A stretch of 64,000 nucleotides of DNA. Origin: an uncultured Aquimonas sp. GTDB lineage: Bacteria; Pseudomonadota; Gammaproteobacteria; Xanthomonadales; Xanthomonadaceae. The DNA is taken from the NCBI RefSeq assembly GCF_937888285.1, contig NZ_CALART010000090.1, positions 33,719 through 97,718 on the forward strand, in the 5' to 3' direction. Within the stretch, counting starts at the first letter, position 1. Every line of letters starts with the position of its first letter. Both the position numbers and the translations under genes were made by a program. The notes under the pieces are model-generated. The model had not been told where the DNA came from. It saw only the letters and a program-made list of their open reading frames with translations, and searched no databases. Positions 1 to 7,524 of the stretch are shown here, piece after piece.

Positions 1-569
1 CCCTGCCCTTCGCCGAGCAGAGCTTCGACTTCGTGTTCTCCAGTCTCTGCCTGCAGTGGATCGAAGACCTGCCGGCCGTGCTCGACGGCCTGCGCGGGCT
101 GCTGCGGCCGGGCGGCCTGCTGCTGTTCTCCAGCTTCGGGCCCGACACCCTGTACGAGCTGCGCGAGTCCTTCGCCGCCGCCGATCGCGCGCCGCATGTC
201 TCCAGCTTCACGCCGATGCAGGCCGTGGGCGATGCGCTGATGAGCGCGGGCTTCCGCGATCCGGTGCTGGACACCGATCGCTTCACCCTGACCTATCCCG
301 AGGTCCGCAGCCTGATGCGCGAGTTGCGCGGCATCGGTGCCGGCAATGCCTGGTCCGACCGCCGCCGCAGCCTGACCGGCAAGGCGCGCATGCAGCAGGT
401 GTTCGAGGCCTATGAGCAGCACCGCCGCGACGGCGTGCTGCCGGCCACCTACGAGGTGTTCTACGCGCAGTGCTTCGCGCCCGAGCCCGGCCAGCCGCGG
501 CGGCGCGAAGGCGGCGGCGAGATCGCCAGCTTCCCGGTCTCGGGCCTGAAGATTCGCCGCAAGGTCTGA
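1..569 (+). CDS. bioC: Malonyl-ACP O-methyltransferase BioC, 3' part (5' end outside window)
   Basis: BioC methylates the free carboxyl of malonyl-ACP with S-adenosylmethionine, so that fatty acid synthesis can build the pimeloyl chain of biotin in the cytoplasm. The gene enters the window already open (reading frame from base 3) and ends at TGA 567-569. The visible part begins LPFAEQSFDFVFSSL, the region after the SAM-binding core of class I methyltransferases. It continues with LQWIEDLPAVLDGLRGLLRPGG and LLFSSFGPDTLYELR, the latter typical of BioC, and has the BioC-like C-terminal helical region with ELRGIGAGNA. The SAM-binding glycine loop lies upstream and cannot be checked. Related bacteria place bioC at the end of a bio gene cluster, so other bio genes are expected to the left (inference). 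A generic SAM methyltransferase is the only realistic alternative. Confidence 0.85.
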   Translation, partial: LPFAEQSFDFVFSSLCLQWIEDLPAVLDGLRGLLRPGGLLLFSSFGPDTLYELRESFAAADRAPHVSSFTPMQAVGDALMSAGFRDPVLDTDRFTLTYPEVRSLMRELRGIGAGNAWSDRRRSLTGKARMQQVFEAYEQHRRDGVLPATYEVFYAQCFAPEPGQPRRREGGGEIASFPVSGLKIRRKV

Positions 570-644
570 AGCGGCGCAGCGCGCTCACGCCGCCTGCGCG
601 CGCGGCTCACGCCCGCTTGGCTGTTCCGCGCGCAGACTCCGCGC

Positions 645-1589
645 ATGCTCAATGCGCTCGCCAGTCTGTTCTTCTACGCCCGCTTCCTGCCCAGCTTCTC
701 AAGGCTTGGCCATGTCCGCCGCGCACGCGGCTTTGAAGCGCTCGACTTCGACTTTCGCGGCCAGCGCTGGGTCGTGAGCGGTGCGACCGGCGGCATCGGC
801 CGCGCGATCGCGCTCGGCGCAGCAGCAGCCGGCGCCGATGTGGTTGCCCTCGGGCGCGACGGCGCGCGCCTGCAGGCGCTGGAGGGCGAAGGCGCCGGCC
901 GCATCCACGGTTTCAAGGTCGATCTGTCCAGCGTCGCCGCCACCTGCGCCACCGCCAGTGCGCTGGCGCGCGCGGGCCGCGTCGACGTGCTGGTCAACAA
1001 TGTCGGCCTGATGCTCCACGACTTCCAGCGGACCGCCGAGGGCATCGAGTCCGGCTTCGCCACCAACCTGCTGAATCACTTCGTCCTGACCGAGGGTCTG
1101 CGCGAAGCGGGCGCCCTGGATGCGCGCAGCGCGGTGATCTCGATGAGCTCCGGCGGGCTGTACGGCGCTCGGCTCGACCTCGCCGCGCTGGAGGCCGCCG
1201 ACGCCGACAGCCACAACGGCCTGGCCGCGTATGCGCAGCACAAGCGCGCGCAGGTGGAGCTGACCCGCTGGTGGAACGCGCTCGGAGAAGCAGCGCCGCG
1301 CGCCTATGCCATGCACCCCGGCTGGGTCGATACCGACGGCGTGCGCAGCGCCCTGCCGCAGTTCCGCCGGATGTTGGGCCGCTGGCTGCGCAGTGCCGAA
1401 GAGGGCGCCGACACCGCCCTGTGGCTGGCCGCGAAGCGCCCGCCGCTGGCGTCCAAAGGCGGGCTGTGGCTGGACCGCCAGCGCGAGACCGAGCACGCCT
1501 TCGGCTTCACCCGCGGCGGGGCCAGCGCCGAAGCCCTGGTCGCGCATCTGCGCGCGCGGCTGCAGGGCATGGCGCCCTGGGCCTCATAG
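645..1589 (+). CDS. SDR-family oxidoreductase, DHRS12-like
   Basis: This 314-residue protein is a short-chain dehydrogenase/reductase with a complete Rossmann core. The dinucleotide motif GATGGIG lies near residues 46-52, VLVNNVG follows, and the catalytic pair YAQHK has Tyr196 and Lys200. The preamble before the Rossmann domain, MHPGWVDTDGVR after the catalytic motif, and the ending with GADTALWLA and LWLDRQRE match the DHRS12-like group of NAD(P)-dependent reductases (recognised from memory of the family). The substrate is unknown; lipid-like carbonyls are a guess. It lies 75 bp after bioC on the same strand and may be co-transcribed. The start was chosen at ATG 645, which leaves the usual N-terminal extension. 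A MITE-like repeat begins 40 bp after the stop. Confidence 0.82.
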   Translation: MLNALASLFFYARFLPSFSRLGHVRRARGFEALDFDFRGQRWVVSGATGGIGRAIALGAAAAGADVVALGRDGARLQALEGEGAGRIHGFKVDLSSVAATCATASALARAGRVDVLVNNVGLMLHDFQRTAEGIESGFATNLLNHFVLTEGLREAGALDARSAVISMSSGGLYGARLDLAALEAADADSHNGLAAYAQHKRAQVELTRWWNALGEAAPRAYAMHPGWVDTDGVRSALPQFRRMLGRWLRSAEEGADTALWLAAKRPPLASKGGLWLDRQRETEHAFGFTRGGASAEALVAHLRARLQGMAPWAS

Positions 1590-1629
1590 CCTGAGATTCC
1601 ATGCGTGAGTCGACGCGACTCGGGCAGAG

Positions 1630-1789
1630 CTAGCAGCTTGTTGAAAAACTCCCTTCCGGGGAGTTCTTCAAGTCGGCGGTCCGGCGCAGGTCCGTACCGC
1701 CTCACGACAAATCAATCGCTTACGCGCTTGCTTCGTCGTCCCGGCCATCCCTGGCCGGGCTAGCAGCCTGTTTTTCAACAGCCTGCTAG
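1630..1789. repeat. MITE-like 160-bp element, copy 1
   Basis: This is a non-coding element bounded by roughly 20-bp terminal inverted repeats, CTAGCAGSYTGTTGAAAAAC, with two mismatches between the ends. A second copy, about 90% identical by eye, lies in the opposite orientation at 55785-55944. Inside are a hairpin CTCCCTTCCGGGGAG and a hairpin CCGGCCATCCCTGGCCGG. The right end forms the TAG stop codon of the hydrolase gene on the minus strand (1786-1788). It has no coding capacity. It could be mobilised in trans by a transposase not present in this window. Confidence 0.75.
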
Positions 1790-2622
1790 TTCAGCGTCAC
1801 CCGGCCCGGATCCAGACTGCGCCGGCCTTCCTGCGCGAAGGCCGCGATCGCGGCGGCGATGCCCGGATCCGCCAGCAGGCGGGCATGGCCGAGGCCTTGC
1901 GTGGTCAGCAGCGGTACCCGCGCAGCGCGGGCGATACGTGCGCCGTCGGCGTGTGGGATCACCCGGTCGGCGTGGTCGTGTACCACCAGCAGCTCGCCGC
2001 TGAAGCGCTGCGCCAGCGCGGCGATGTCCAGCGCCGCGGCGGGCACGCCGGTCAGGCGCTCCATGCGGGCGACGAAGGCGGCTTCGGCGCGCTGCGGCAG
2101 GGCCAGCCGGCGGCTGGTCCGCTGCAGCACCTCGGCGTAGTGGGCGGGGGCTGCGACCACCACTGCACGCTCGGCGCGCAGGCCGTGGGCCAGTGCATAC
2201 AGCACGGCGCCGCCGCCCATCGAGTGGCCGATCACCGCCTCGACGCTGCCCAGCTCGGGACGGCTCTCCAGCAGGGCGTCGGAGAACACCGTCGGCGAGG
2301 CGAACTCGCCCGGCGTGCGGCCGTGGGCGGGCGCGTCCAGCGCCAATACCTGCAGGCCGCGGGCGACCAGGGCGCGGGCGATCGGCGCGAACTGCGCGGC
2401 ACTGCCCTGCCAGCCGTGCAAGGCGAGCACGCGCGGACCGCTGTGGCCCCAGCGCAGGCCGGTCAGGCCGAAGCGCAGGGTCACCGGCTCGGCGTCCTCG
2501 GGCTGCGGACGCGGCGGCAGCGGGCGCGGGCGAGTGGCATAGCCGGCAACCAGCTCGGCGGTGAATTCGGGGAACAGTCGGCCGAGGGTGGAGCCGAGCG
2601 GACGCAGGGCGGCAGGCGACAT
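1786..2622 (-). CDS. Alpha/beta-fold hydrolase
   Basis: This 278-residue cytoplasmic hydrolase has a readable catalytic triad. The nucleophile Ser134 is in GHSMGG, the acid is probably Asp219 (VVHDHADRVIP) and the base is His246 (GLGHARLL). The oxyanion-side motif LALHGWQGSAAQF lies at residues 67-78, and LALDAPAHG follows. No lid insertion or signal peptide is seen. The substrate is unknown; carboxylesterase or a small acyl-ester hydrolase is the likely class. It is transcribed divergently from an HxlR-type regulator. Two copies of a perfect palindrome lie between them, the nearer one centred about 38 bp upstream of this ATG, so the regulator probably controls it. Its TAG stop is supplied by the boundary of the adjacent MITE-like repeat. 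Confidence 0.85.
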   Translation of the reverse strand: MSPAALRPLGSTLGRLFPEFTAELVAGYATRPRPLPPRPQPEDAEPVTLRFGLTGLRWGHSGPRVLALHGWQGSAAQFAPIARALVARGLQVLALDAPAHGRTPGEFASPTVFSDALLESRPELGSVEAVIGHSMGGGAVLYALAHGLRAERAVVVAAPAHYAEVLQRTSRRLALPQRAEAAFVARMERLTGVPAAALDIAALAQRFSGELLVVHDHADRVIPHADGARIARAARVPLLTTQGLGHARLLADPGIAAAIAAFAQEGRRSLDPGRVTLN

Positions 2623-2652
2623 GGGGTGCTCCTTGGACGCGGGTCCAGATCA

Positions 2653-2667
2653 GTTGCAATGTGCAAC
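2653..2667. promoter_or_regulatory. Palindromic operator GTTGCA-ATG-TGCAAC, copy 1
   Basis: A perfect 6-bp inverted repeat with a 3-bp spacer lies in the short divergent region between the hydrolase and the HxlR gene. The identical arms recur at 2691-2705, 38 bp away centre to centre. HxlR-family winged-helix dimers bind paired inverted repeats in such divergent promoters, so this is probably the binding site of the adjacent regulator (inference). Confidence 0.65.
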
Positions 2668-2690
2668 CGCAGAAGACGCTAGCGCGATCA

Positions 2691-2705
2691 GTTGCAGTTT
2701 GCAAC
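2691..2705. promoter_or_regulatory. Palindromic operator GTTGCA-GTT-TGCAAC, copy 2
   Basis: This is the second perfect copy of the operator palindrome. Only the 3-bp spacer differs from the first, which argues that the arms are what is selected. It ends 10 bp before the chosen ATG of the HxlR gene, a position fit for autorepression. A TTG at 2692 in frame with the regulator lies inside this palindrome and is therefore an unlikely start. Confidence 0.65.
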
Positions 2706-2715
2706 CCAACCCGCC

Positions 2716-3198
2716 ATGCTCGCGTTCATGAGCCCGCATCTCGCCCTTGGCGCCAGCCCTGCCGCCGATCCCCACTCGCCCTGCCCGATCGCCCGCGCGC
2801 TGGAGATCGTCGGCGAGCGCTGGTCGCTGCTGATCCTGCGCGAGGCCTTCATGGGCCAGCGCCGCTTCAACGATTTCGAGCGGCGCCTGGGCATCGCCCG
2901 CAACATCCTGTCGGCGCGGCTCAAGCACCTGGTCGAGCGCGGCGTGCTGTCGCGCGAGCCTTCGCGCGAGGACGCCCGGCAGATCGAGTACCGGCTGACG
3001 CCGATGGGCAAGGCCCTGTTTCCGGTGCTGGTGTCGATGGCGCAGTGGGGCACGCAGTGGGCGCCCTGCGAGGAGACCGCGCTGGAGCTGCGCAACGCCG
3101 ACACCGGCGCGCCCCTCGCCGCCCTGCGCGCCTTCGACGCCGAGGGCAGCGAGCTGACCCCGCGCAACCTGCGCCTGCACTGGCGCGAACCGGGCTGA
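2716..3198 (+). CDS. HxlR-family winged-helix transcriptional regulator
   Basis: About 160 residues, with the HxlR signature near the N-terminus: CPIARALEIVGERWSLLILR, then GQRRFNDFERRLGIARNILSARLKHLVERGVL (recognition helix and dimer region), then the wing YRLTPMGKAL. The N-terminal Cys at the start of the domain is the position that senses thiols or aldehydes in several HxlR proteins (family knowledge), so redox or electrophile sensing is possible. The start is ATG 2716 or ATG 2728; an upstream TTG at 2692 would lie inside an operator. The C-terminal 50 residues extend past the minimal HxlR domain and include a PRNLRLHW-type end. It is divergent from the alpha/beta hydrolase and probably represses both genes through the two palindromes. 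Confidence 0.88.
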   Translation: MLAFMSPHLALGASPAADPHSPCPIARALEIVGERWSLLILREAFMGQRRFNDFERRLGIARNILSARLKHLVERGVLSREPSREDARQIEYRLTPMGKALFPVLVSMAQWGTQWAPCEETALELRNADTGAPLAALRAFDAEGSELTPRNLRLHWREPG

Positions 3199-3261
3199 AG
3201 CGGCACGCCTCGCGCGACGCGCAGGCACACTTCACGCGTCTCCGCTTCGAACCCCACGCGC

Positions 3262-4332
3262 ATGCGCCGCATCGTCCACGTCGACATGGACGCCTTCTAC
3301 GCCTCGGTCGAGCAGCGCGACGACCCGAGCCTGCGCGGGCGCCCGGTGGTGGTCGCCTGGAAGGGCGCGCGCTCGGTGGTCTGCGCGGCCAGCTACGAGG
3401 CCCGCGTGTTCGGCATCCGCTCGGCGATGCCGGCGATCCGCGCCGAGCGCCTCTGCCCAGACGCGGTGTTCGTGCCGCCCGACTTCGCCCGCTACAAGGC
3501 GGTCTCGGCCCAGGTGCGGGCGATCTTCGCCAGGCACACTGCGCTGATCGAGCCGCTGTCGCTGGACGAGGCCTATCTGGATGTCAGCGCCGACCTGCAG
3601 GGCCTGGGCTCGGGCACGGCGGTGGCCAAGGCGATCCGCGCCGAGATCCGCGACACCACGCAGCTGACCGCCAGTGCCGGCGTGGCGCCGAACAAGTTTC
3701 TGGCCAAGATCGCGTCCGACTGGCGCAAGCCCGACGGCCTGTTCGTGATCCGGCCAGAACAGGCCTTGGATTTCCTGACGCCGCTTCCGGTGGGCAAGCT
3801 GCCCGGCGTCGGCAAGGTGATGCAGGCCAAGCTGGCCGAGCTCGGCATCCAGCGCGTGGGCGAGCTGCGCGATCTGGGTGCCGAGGCGCTGATCGCCCGC
3901 TTCGGCCGCTGGGGCCGGCGCCTGCACGAGCTGTCGCTGGGCATCGACGAACACCCCGTCGAGCCGGAACGACCCAGCCTGCAGATCTCAGCCGAGGACA
4001 CCTTCGCGGTGGATCTGGACCTCGACGCGATCGGCGCCGAGCTGGAGCCGCTGGCGCGCAAGGTCTGGGCTTCGGCGCAGCGCTCGCAGCGGATCGGCCG
4101 CACCGTGGTGTTGAAGCTCAAGACCACCGACTTCCGCATCCTCACCCGCAGCCTCAGCCCGGAATCACCGCCGGCGTCCTGGCAGGAACTGCTGGAGATC
4201 GCACTGGCCCTGCGCACGCGGGTCGAGCTGCCGAAGCGCACGCGCTATCGGCTGGCGGGCGTCGGGCTGGCGAATCTGGTGGAGGCGGAGAGCCTGCCGC
4301 GGCAGGGCAGTCTGTTCGGGCGCGGGGAGTGA
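3262..4332 (+). CDS. dinB: DNA polymerase IV (Y-family translesion polymerase)
   Basis: A 356-residue polymerase, the normal length for DinB, which copies past damaged template bases with low fidelity. The metal-binding acidic residues are visible: Asp8 in HVDMDAFYASVE, and Asp102-Glu103 in PLSLDEAYLDVS. The palm continues with TASAGVAPNKFLAKIASD, followed by the helix-hairpin-helix thumb LPGVGKVMQAKLAELGI. The little-finger domain includes SAEDTF and VVLKLKTTDF. It ends with QGSLF, which resembles the short C-terminal beta-clamp-binding peptide of Pol IV. The gene is 63 bp from the HxlR gene on the same strand. I see no convincing LexA box upstream, so SOS control is not supported here. Confidence 0.96.
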   Translation: MRRIVHVDMDAFYASVEQRDDPSLRGRPVVVAWKGARSVVCAASYEARVFGIRSAMPAIRAERLCPDAVFVPPDFARYKAVSAQVRAIFARHTALIEPLSLDEAYLDVSADLQGLGSGTAVAKAIRAEIRDTTQLTASAGVAPNKFLAKIASDWRKPDGLFVIRPEQALDFLTPLPVGKLPGVGKVMQAKLAELGIQRVGELRDLGAEALIARFGRWGRRLHELSLGIDEHPVEPERPSLQISAEDTFAVDLDLDAIGAELEPLARKVWASAQRSQRIGRTVVLKLKTTDFRILTRSLSPESPPASWQELLEIALALRTRVELPKRTRYRLAGVGLANLVEAESLPRQGSLFGRGE

Positions 4333-4429
4333 GCCGCCGGATGTGGTGCCTGCTGCTGCAGGTCTTGGCTTGAGCGTTGCGCAGCAGGGCGAACGAGGTT
4401 CGCAGCGCCAGCGCGCGGGGACCGCTGGG

Positions 4430-4549
4430 TCAGCGACGCGCCAGCAGGTAAGCCGCGCCGTCGCAGATCGCGAGGCCCCAGTACCAGGCCGGCACCAGCA
4501 CTTCGTGGCGAACGCGATCCAGCGTGTGCAGCAGGGTGAGGGCGAACAT
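4430..4549 (-). CDS. Possible 39-residue small protein
   Basis: A short reading frame from an ATG at 4549, with GGAG six bases upstream, encodes a 39-residue peptide starting MFALTLLHTLDRV and ending with a hydrophobic stretch and two arginines (LVPAWYWGLAICDGAAYLLARR). It could be a small membrane-associated protein. The frame stays open upstream to 4687, but the spacing of the GGAG favours the short form. No family is recognised. Codon usage is too short to judge, so it may be chance in GC-rich DNA. Confidence 0.25.
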   Translation of the reverse strand: MFALTLLHTLDRVRHEVLVPAWYWGLAICDGAAYLLARR

Positions 4550-4669
4550 GGTGAGCTCCGTGGGCCGCTTCGAGCAGCCGGGATGGGCTTGGGCGATGCC
4601 TGTGACCAGCAGCTTCCGTGCCAGAGTCCGGAAAGCGGAACCGCTCACACTTCGCCCCGTCCGCGCGCC

Positions 4670-4685
4670 GACCGGTGCACCGGTC
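4670..4685. promoter_or_regulatory. Perfect 16-bp palindrome GACCGGTGCACCGGTC
   Basis: A fully symmetric palindrome lies 150 bp upstream of the transporter-acyltransferase gene and 120 bp upstream of the small minus-strand frame. Its size suits a dimeric regulator site. No second copy was noticed in the window and no adjacent regulator gene fits, so the role is open. Confidence 0.3.
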
Positions 4686-4835
4686 ACGGCGGAAAACCGT
4701 CCGCTGGTCGATGCGCGGCTGAACCCCGAAACACTTCCTTACAGTCGCAGGACAAGCGCGTGCGCGCTGCGGCACTAGCTGACGCGGCTTGACAGCCCGC
4801 CGCACAGGACACACACACTCGCCCGCTACCCACGC

Positions 4836-6737
4836 ATGGACGCCCGCATGGCCGACGCCCCGCAGACCTCGCAGTTCGCCCTGCTCGCGCAGCGCCGCTT
4901 CCTGCCGTTTTTCCTTACCCAGGCGCTCGGCGCCTTCAACGACAACCTGTTTCGCAACGCGCTGATCGGCCTGGTCATCTACCGCGTCGGCACCGATCAG
5001 GAGCAGAGCCTGCTGTACTCGAACATCGCCGCGGCGCTGTTCATCCTGCCCTTCTTCCTGTTTTCGGCCAGCGCAGGGCAGATCGCCGAAAAGTACGAGA
5101 AGGCGCGGCTGATCCGGATCATCAAGTTCGCCGAGATCCTGGTCATGATGGCGGCCGCGGTGGGCTTTGCCTTGGGCTCGGTCGAGCTGCTGCTGGGCGT
5201 TCTGTTCCTGATGGGCACGCAGTCGGCCTTCTTCGGCCCGCTCAAGTACTCGCTGATGCCGCAGCACCTGAAGCCCTGGGAGCTGGTCGGCGGCAATGCC
5301 TGGGTCGAGGCCGCGACCTTCATGGCGATCCTGCTCGGCTTCCTCGCGGGCGGGCCGCTGATGCAGCTGGAAAACGCCGATCTCTGGGTGTCGGTCTGCG
5401 TGATCGGGCTCGCCCTCGTCGGCTGGCTGGTCAGCCTGGCGATCCCGCCGGCGCCGCCGACCGCGCCGGAGCTCAAGTTCAACTGGAACGCGATCAGCGA
5501 AATCGGCCACACGCTCGGCACCCTGCGCGGCCGCACCGCGGTGCTGAACTCGGTGCTGGGCATCAGCTGGTTCTGGTTCTACGGCTCGCTGGTGCTGGCC
5601 CAGCTGCCGGTCTACGCGCGTGACACGCTCGGCGGCGAGGCCGCGGTGATGTCGGTGCTGCTGGCGGTGTTCGCGGCCGGCATCGGCGTCGGCTCACTGC
5701 TGTGCGAGAAGCTCTCGGGCCACAAGATTGAGATCGGCCTGGTGCCGCTGGGGGCAATCGGCCTGTCGGTGTTCGGCATCGATCTCTATTTCGCCCAACC
5801 CGCAGACGTCGGCGCACTCGGGCAGTCGGTGAGCGAAGTGTTCGGCCAGCCCGGGCGCTGGCGCGTGCTGATGGATCTCGCCCTGATCGGCCTGTTCGGC
5901 GGCTTCTTCATCGTGCCGCTGTTCGCGCTGATCCAGTCGCGCACGCCGCGCGAGGAAGTCTCGCGGGTGATCGCCGCCAACAACATTCTCAATGCCCTGT
6001 TCATGGTGCTGGCGGCCGGGCTCGCGATTGGCCTGACCGCGCTGGAGCTGAACATCCCGCAGATCCTGCTGGTCACCGCGATACTCAATGCGCTGGTGGC
6101 CTGGCACATCTTCCGGCTGGTGCCGGAGTTCCTGATGCGCTTCCTGGTCTGGCTGCTGATGAGCCTGCTGTACCGCCTGCGCGTGCGTGGCGTCGAACAG
6201 GTACCGGACGAAGGCGCCGCGCTGGTGGTCTGCAACCATGTGAGCTTCATGGACGCGCTGCTGATCTCGGCCTCGGTGCGGCGTCCGATCCGCTTCGTCA
6301 TGTACTACAAGATCTTCAACATCCCGGTGCTGAGCTGGGTGTTCCGCACCGCCAAGGCGATTCCGATCGCCGGCGCCAAGGAAGACCCCGCGCTCATGGA
6401 GAAGGCCTTCGCCGAGATCGATGCGGCACTCGCCGCTGGCGAGCTGGTCGGCATCTTCCCCGAGGGCCAGATCACCCGCAGCGGCGAGATCAACCCCTTC
6501 CGTTCCGGCGTCGAACGCATCCTCGCCGCCCGCCCGGTGCCGGTGGTGCCGATGGCCCTGCGCGGCATGTGGGGCAGCCTGTTCAGCCGCCGCGACTCGG
6601 CCCTGCGGCGCATGCGCCTGCCGCGCCGTTTCCGTGCCCATATCGAGCTGGCGATTGCTTCCGCCCTGCCGCCCGAACAGGCGACAGCCGCGGCGCTGCA
6701 GGACCGGGTGCAGGCGCTGCGGGGGGAGTGGGCTTAG
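4836..6737 (+). CDS. Fused MFS transporter (LplT-like) and PlsC-type acyltransferase
   Basis: A 633-residue inner-membrane fusion. Residues 1 to about 420 are a major-facilitator transporter opening FFLTQALGAFNDNLFRNALIGL, the hallmark of LplT lysophospholipid flippases. Residues from about 440 are a 1-acyl-glycerophosphate-type acyltransferase with the HX4D motif NHVSFMD (His468, Asp473) and FPEGQITRSGEI. LplT imports lysophospholipids and Aas re-acylates them; this protein joins the transporter to the acyltransferase but lacks the AMP-binding acyl-ACP synthetase domain that ends the larger Aas-type fusions. It must therefore take its acyl group from acyl-ACP or acyl-CoA made elsewhere (inference). 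An alternative ATG lies at 4848. The stop TAG is the first three bases of the TAGGGTGGGCC repeat that follows. Confidence 0.85.
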   Translation: MDARMADAPQTSQFALLAQRRFLPFFLTQALGAFNDNLFRNALIGLVIYRVGTDQEQSLLYSNIAAALFILPFFLFSASAGQIAEKYEKARLIRIIKFAEILVMMAAAVGFALGSVELLLGVLFLMGTQSAFFGPLKYSLMPQHLKPWELVGGNAWVEAATFMAILLGFLAGGPLMQLENADLWVSVCVIGLALVGWLVSLAIPPAPPTAPELKFNWNAISEIGHTLGTLRGRTAVLNSVLGISWFWFYGSLVLAQLPVYARDTLGGEAAVMSVLLAVFAAGIGVGSLLCEKLSGHKIEIGLVPLGAIGLSVFGIDLYFAQPADVGALGQSVSEVFGQPGRWRVLMDLALIGLFGGFFIVPLFALIQSRTPREEVSRVIAANNILNALFMVLAAGLAIGLTALELNIPQILLVTAILNALVAWHIFRLVPEFLMRFLVWLLMSLLYRLRVRGVEQVPDEGAALVVCNHVSFMDALLISASVRRPIRFVMYYKIFNIPVLSWVFRTAKAIPIAGAKEDPALMEKAFAEIDAALAAGELVGIFPEGQITRSGEINPFRSGVERILAARPVPVVPMALRGMWGSLFSRRDSALRRMRLPRRFRAHIELAIASALPPEQATAAALQDRVQALRGEWA

Positions 6738-7421
6738 GGTGGGCCCTGGCCCACCATGAGCTCGACGCTCGCCCCGGTCTTGTTTCGCCGCTTCGTCTCT
6801 CGAAGCGAAGAGCTGAAGCTTTCGGTCAGTCCTTCAGGCGGCCGGACCGAGCGCTCTTCATAGGATGGGCCCTGGCCCACCATGAACTCGACGCTCGCCC
6901 CGGTCTTGCTTGGTCGCCCGGTCGCCCTGTCGCTTGAAGCGAGGAAGCGACGAACCAGGACCGAGACGAGCGTGGAGCTCTCGGTGGGCCAGGGCCCACC
7001 CTATGGCAGCCGCGAGGGCGCAGCCCGCAGGGCTGTCCGCAAGCACTTGCTCTTCGCTTCCAGCGACAAACGCACAGAGCCAGACCGAGGCGAGCGTGGA
7101 GCTCATGGTGGGTCAAGACCCACCCTGTGAGATCGGAGCACCAAGGCCGAAGCGGAGCTCATGGTGGGCCAGGGCCCACCCTATGACAGCACCGAGGTCG
7201 GTGCCGCCCGCACGCGGGAATGGCCATGGATGGCCATGCTTTGGGAGCGCGGAAGTGCTCACGGAAAGCTCTTGCTCTTCGCTTCGAGCGACGAAGCGAC
7301 GAAGCGACGAAGCGACGAAGCAAGACCGAGGCGAGAGCGGAGCCCAGGGTGGGCCAGGGCCCACCCCATGAGATCAGAACACCGAGGCTGAAGCGGAGCT
7401 CATGACGGGTCTCGACCCACC
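6738..7421. repeat. Cluster of seven GGTGGGCC-NN-GGCCCACC palindromic repeats
   Basis: This roughly 680-bp non-coding stretch holds copies of an 18-bp palindrome at 6738-6755, 6864-6881, 6983-7000, 7107-7124, 7163-7180, 7348-7365 and 7404-7421. They are linked by conserved flanks of the type ATGAGCTCGACGCTCGCC and CGAAGCGAAGAGC. Two copies (7107 and 7404) read GGGTC...GACCC in place of GGGCC...GGCCC, with both arms changed together. The part around 7183-7256 recurs inverted at 63259-63330. A short CGAAGCGA tandem lies near 7300. Frames through the region translate the repeats and are not genes. It resembles REP/BIME arrays. Confidence 0.85.
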
Positions 7422-7524
7422 CGATCGGCGAAACCGCGCAGACCCCCTGCCCTTCGCCTCTGGACAACACCCTGCCCCCACGGCAGGGTCGAAGGTTCCC
7501 GAACCACAGTCGAAGGAGCTGCGC

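Larger units (their letters stand above)
4333..4835. other. 500-bp gap between dinB and the transporter-acyltransferase gene
   Basis: There is no substantial gene here. I see one possible 39-codon reading frame on the minus strand (4430-4549) and one perfect 16-bp palindrome (4670-4685), listed separately. The last 100 bp before 4836 should contain the promoter of the following gene, but no strong -35/-10 pair is evident. Confidence 0.5.

Noticed and set aside
2692..2715. TTG start for the HxlR regulator at 2692
   Set aside because: It lies inside the second perfect operator palindrome; ATG 2716 or 2728 just downstream fits the family length better.
6826..7371. Several 80-150-codon frames on both strands
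   Set aside because: They read through the palindromic repeat cluster and share repeat-derived peptides such as VGQGPPYD in many places.
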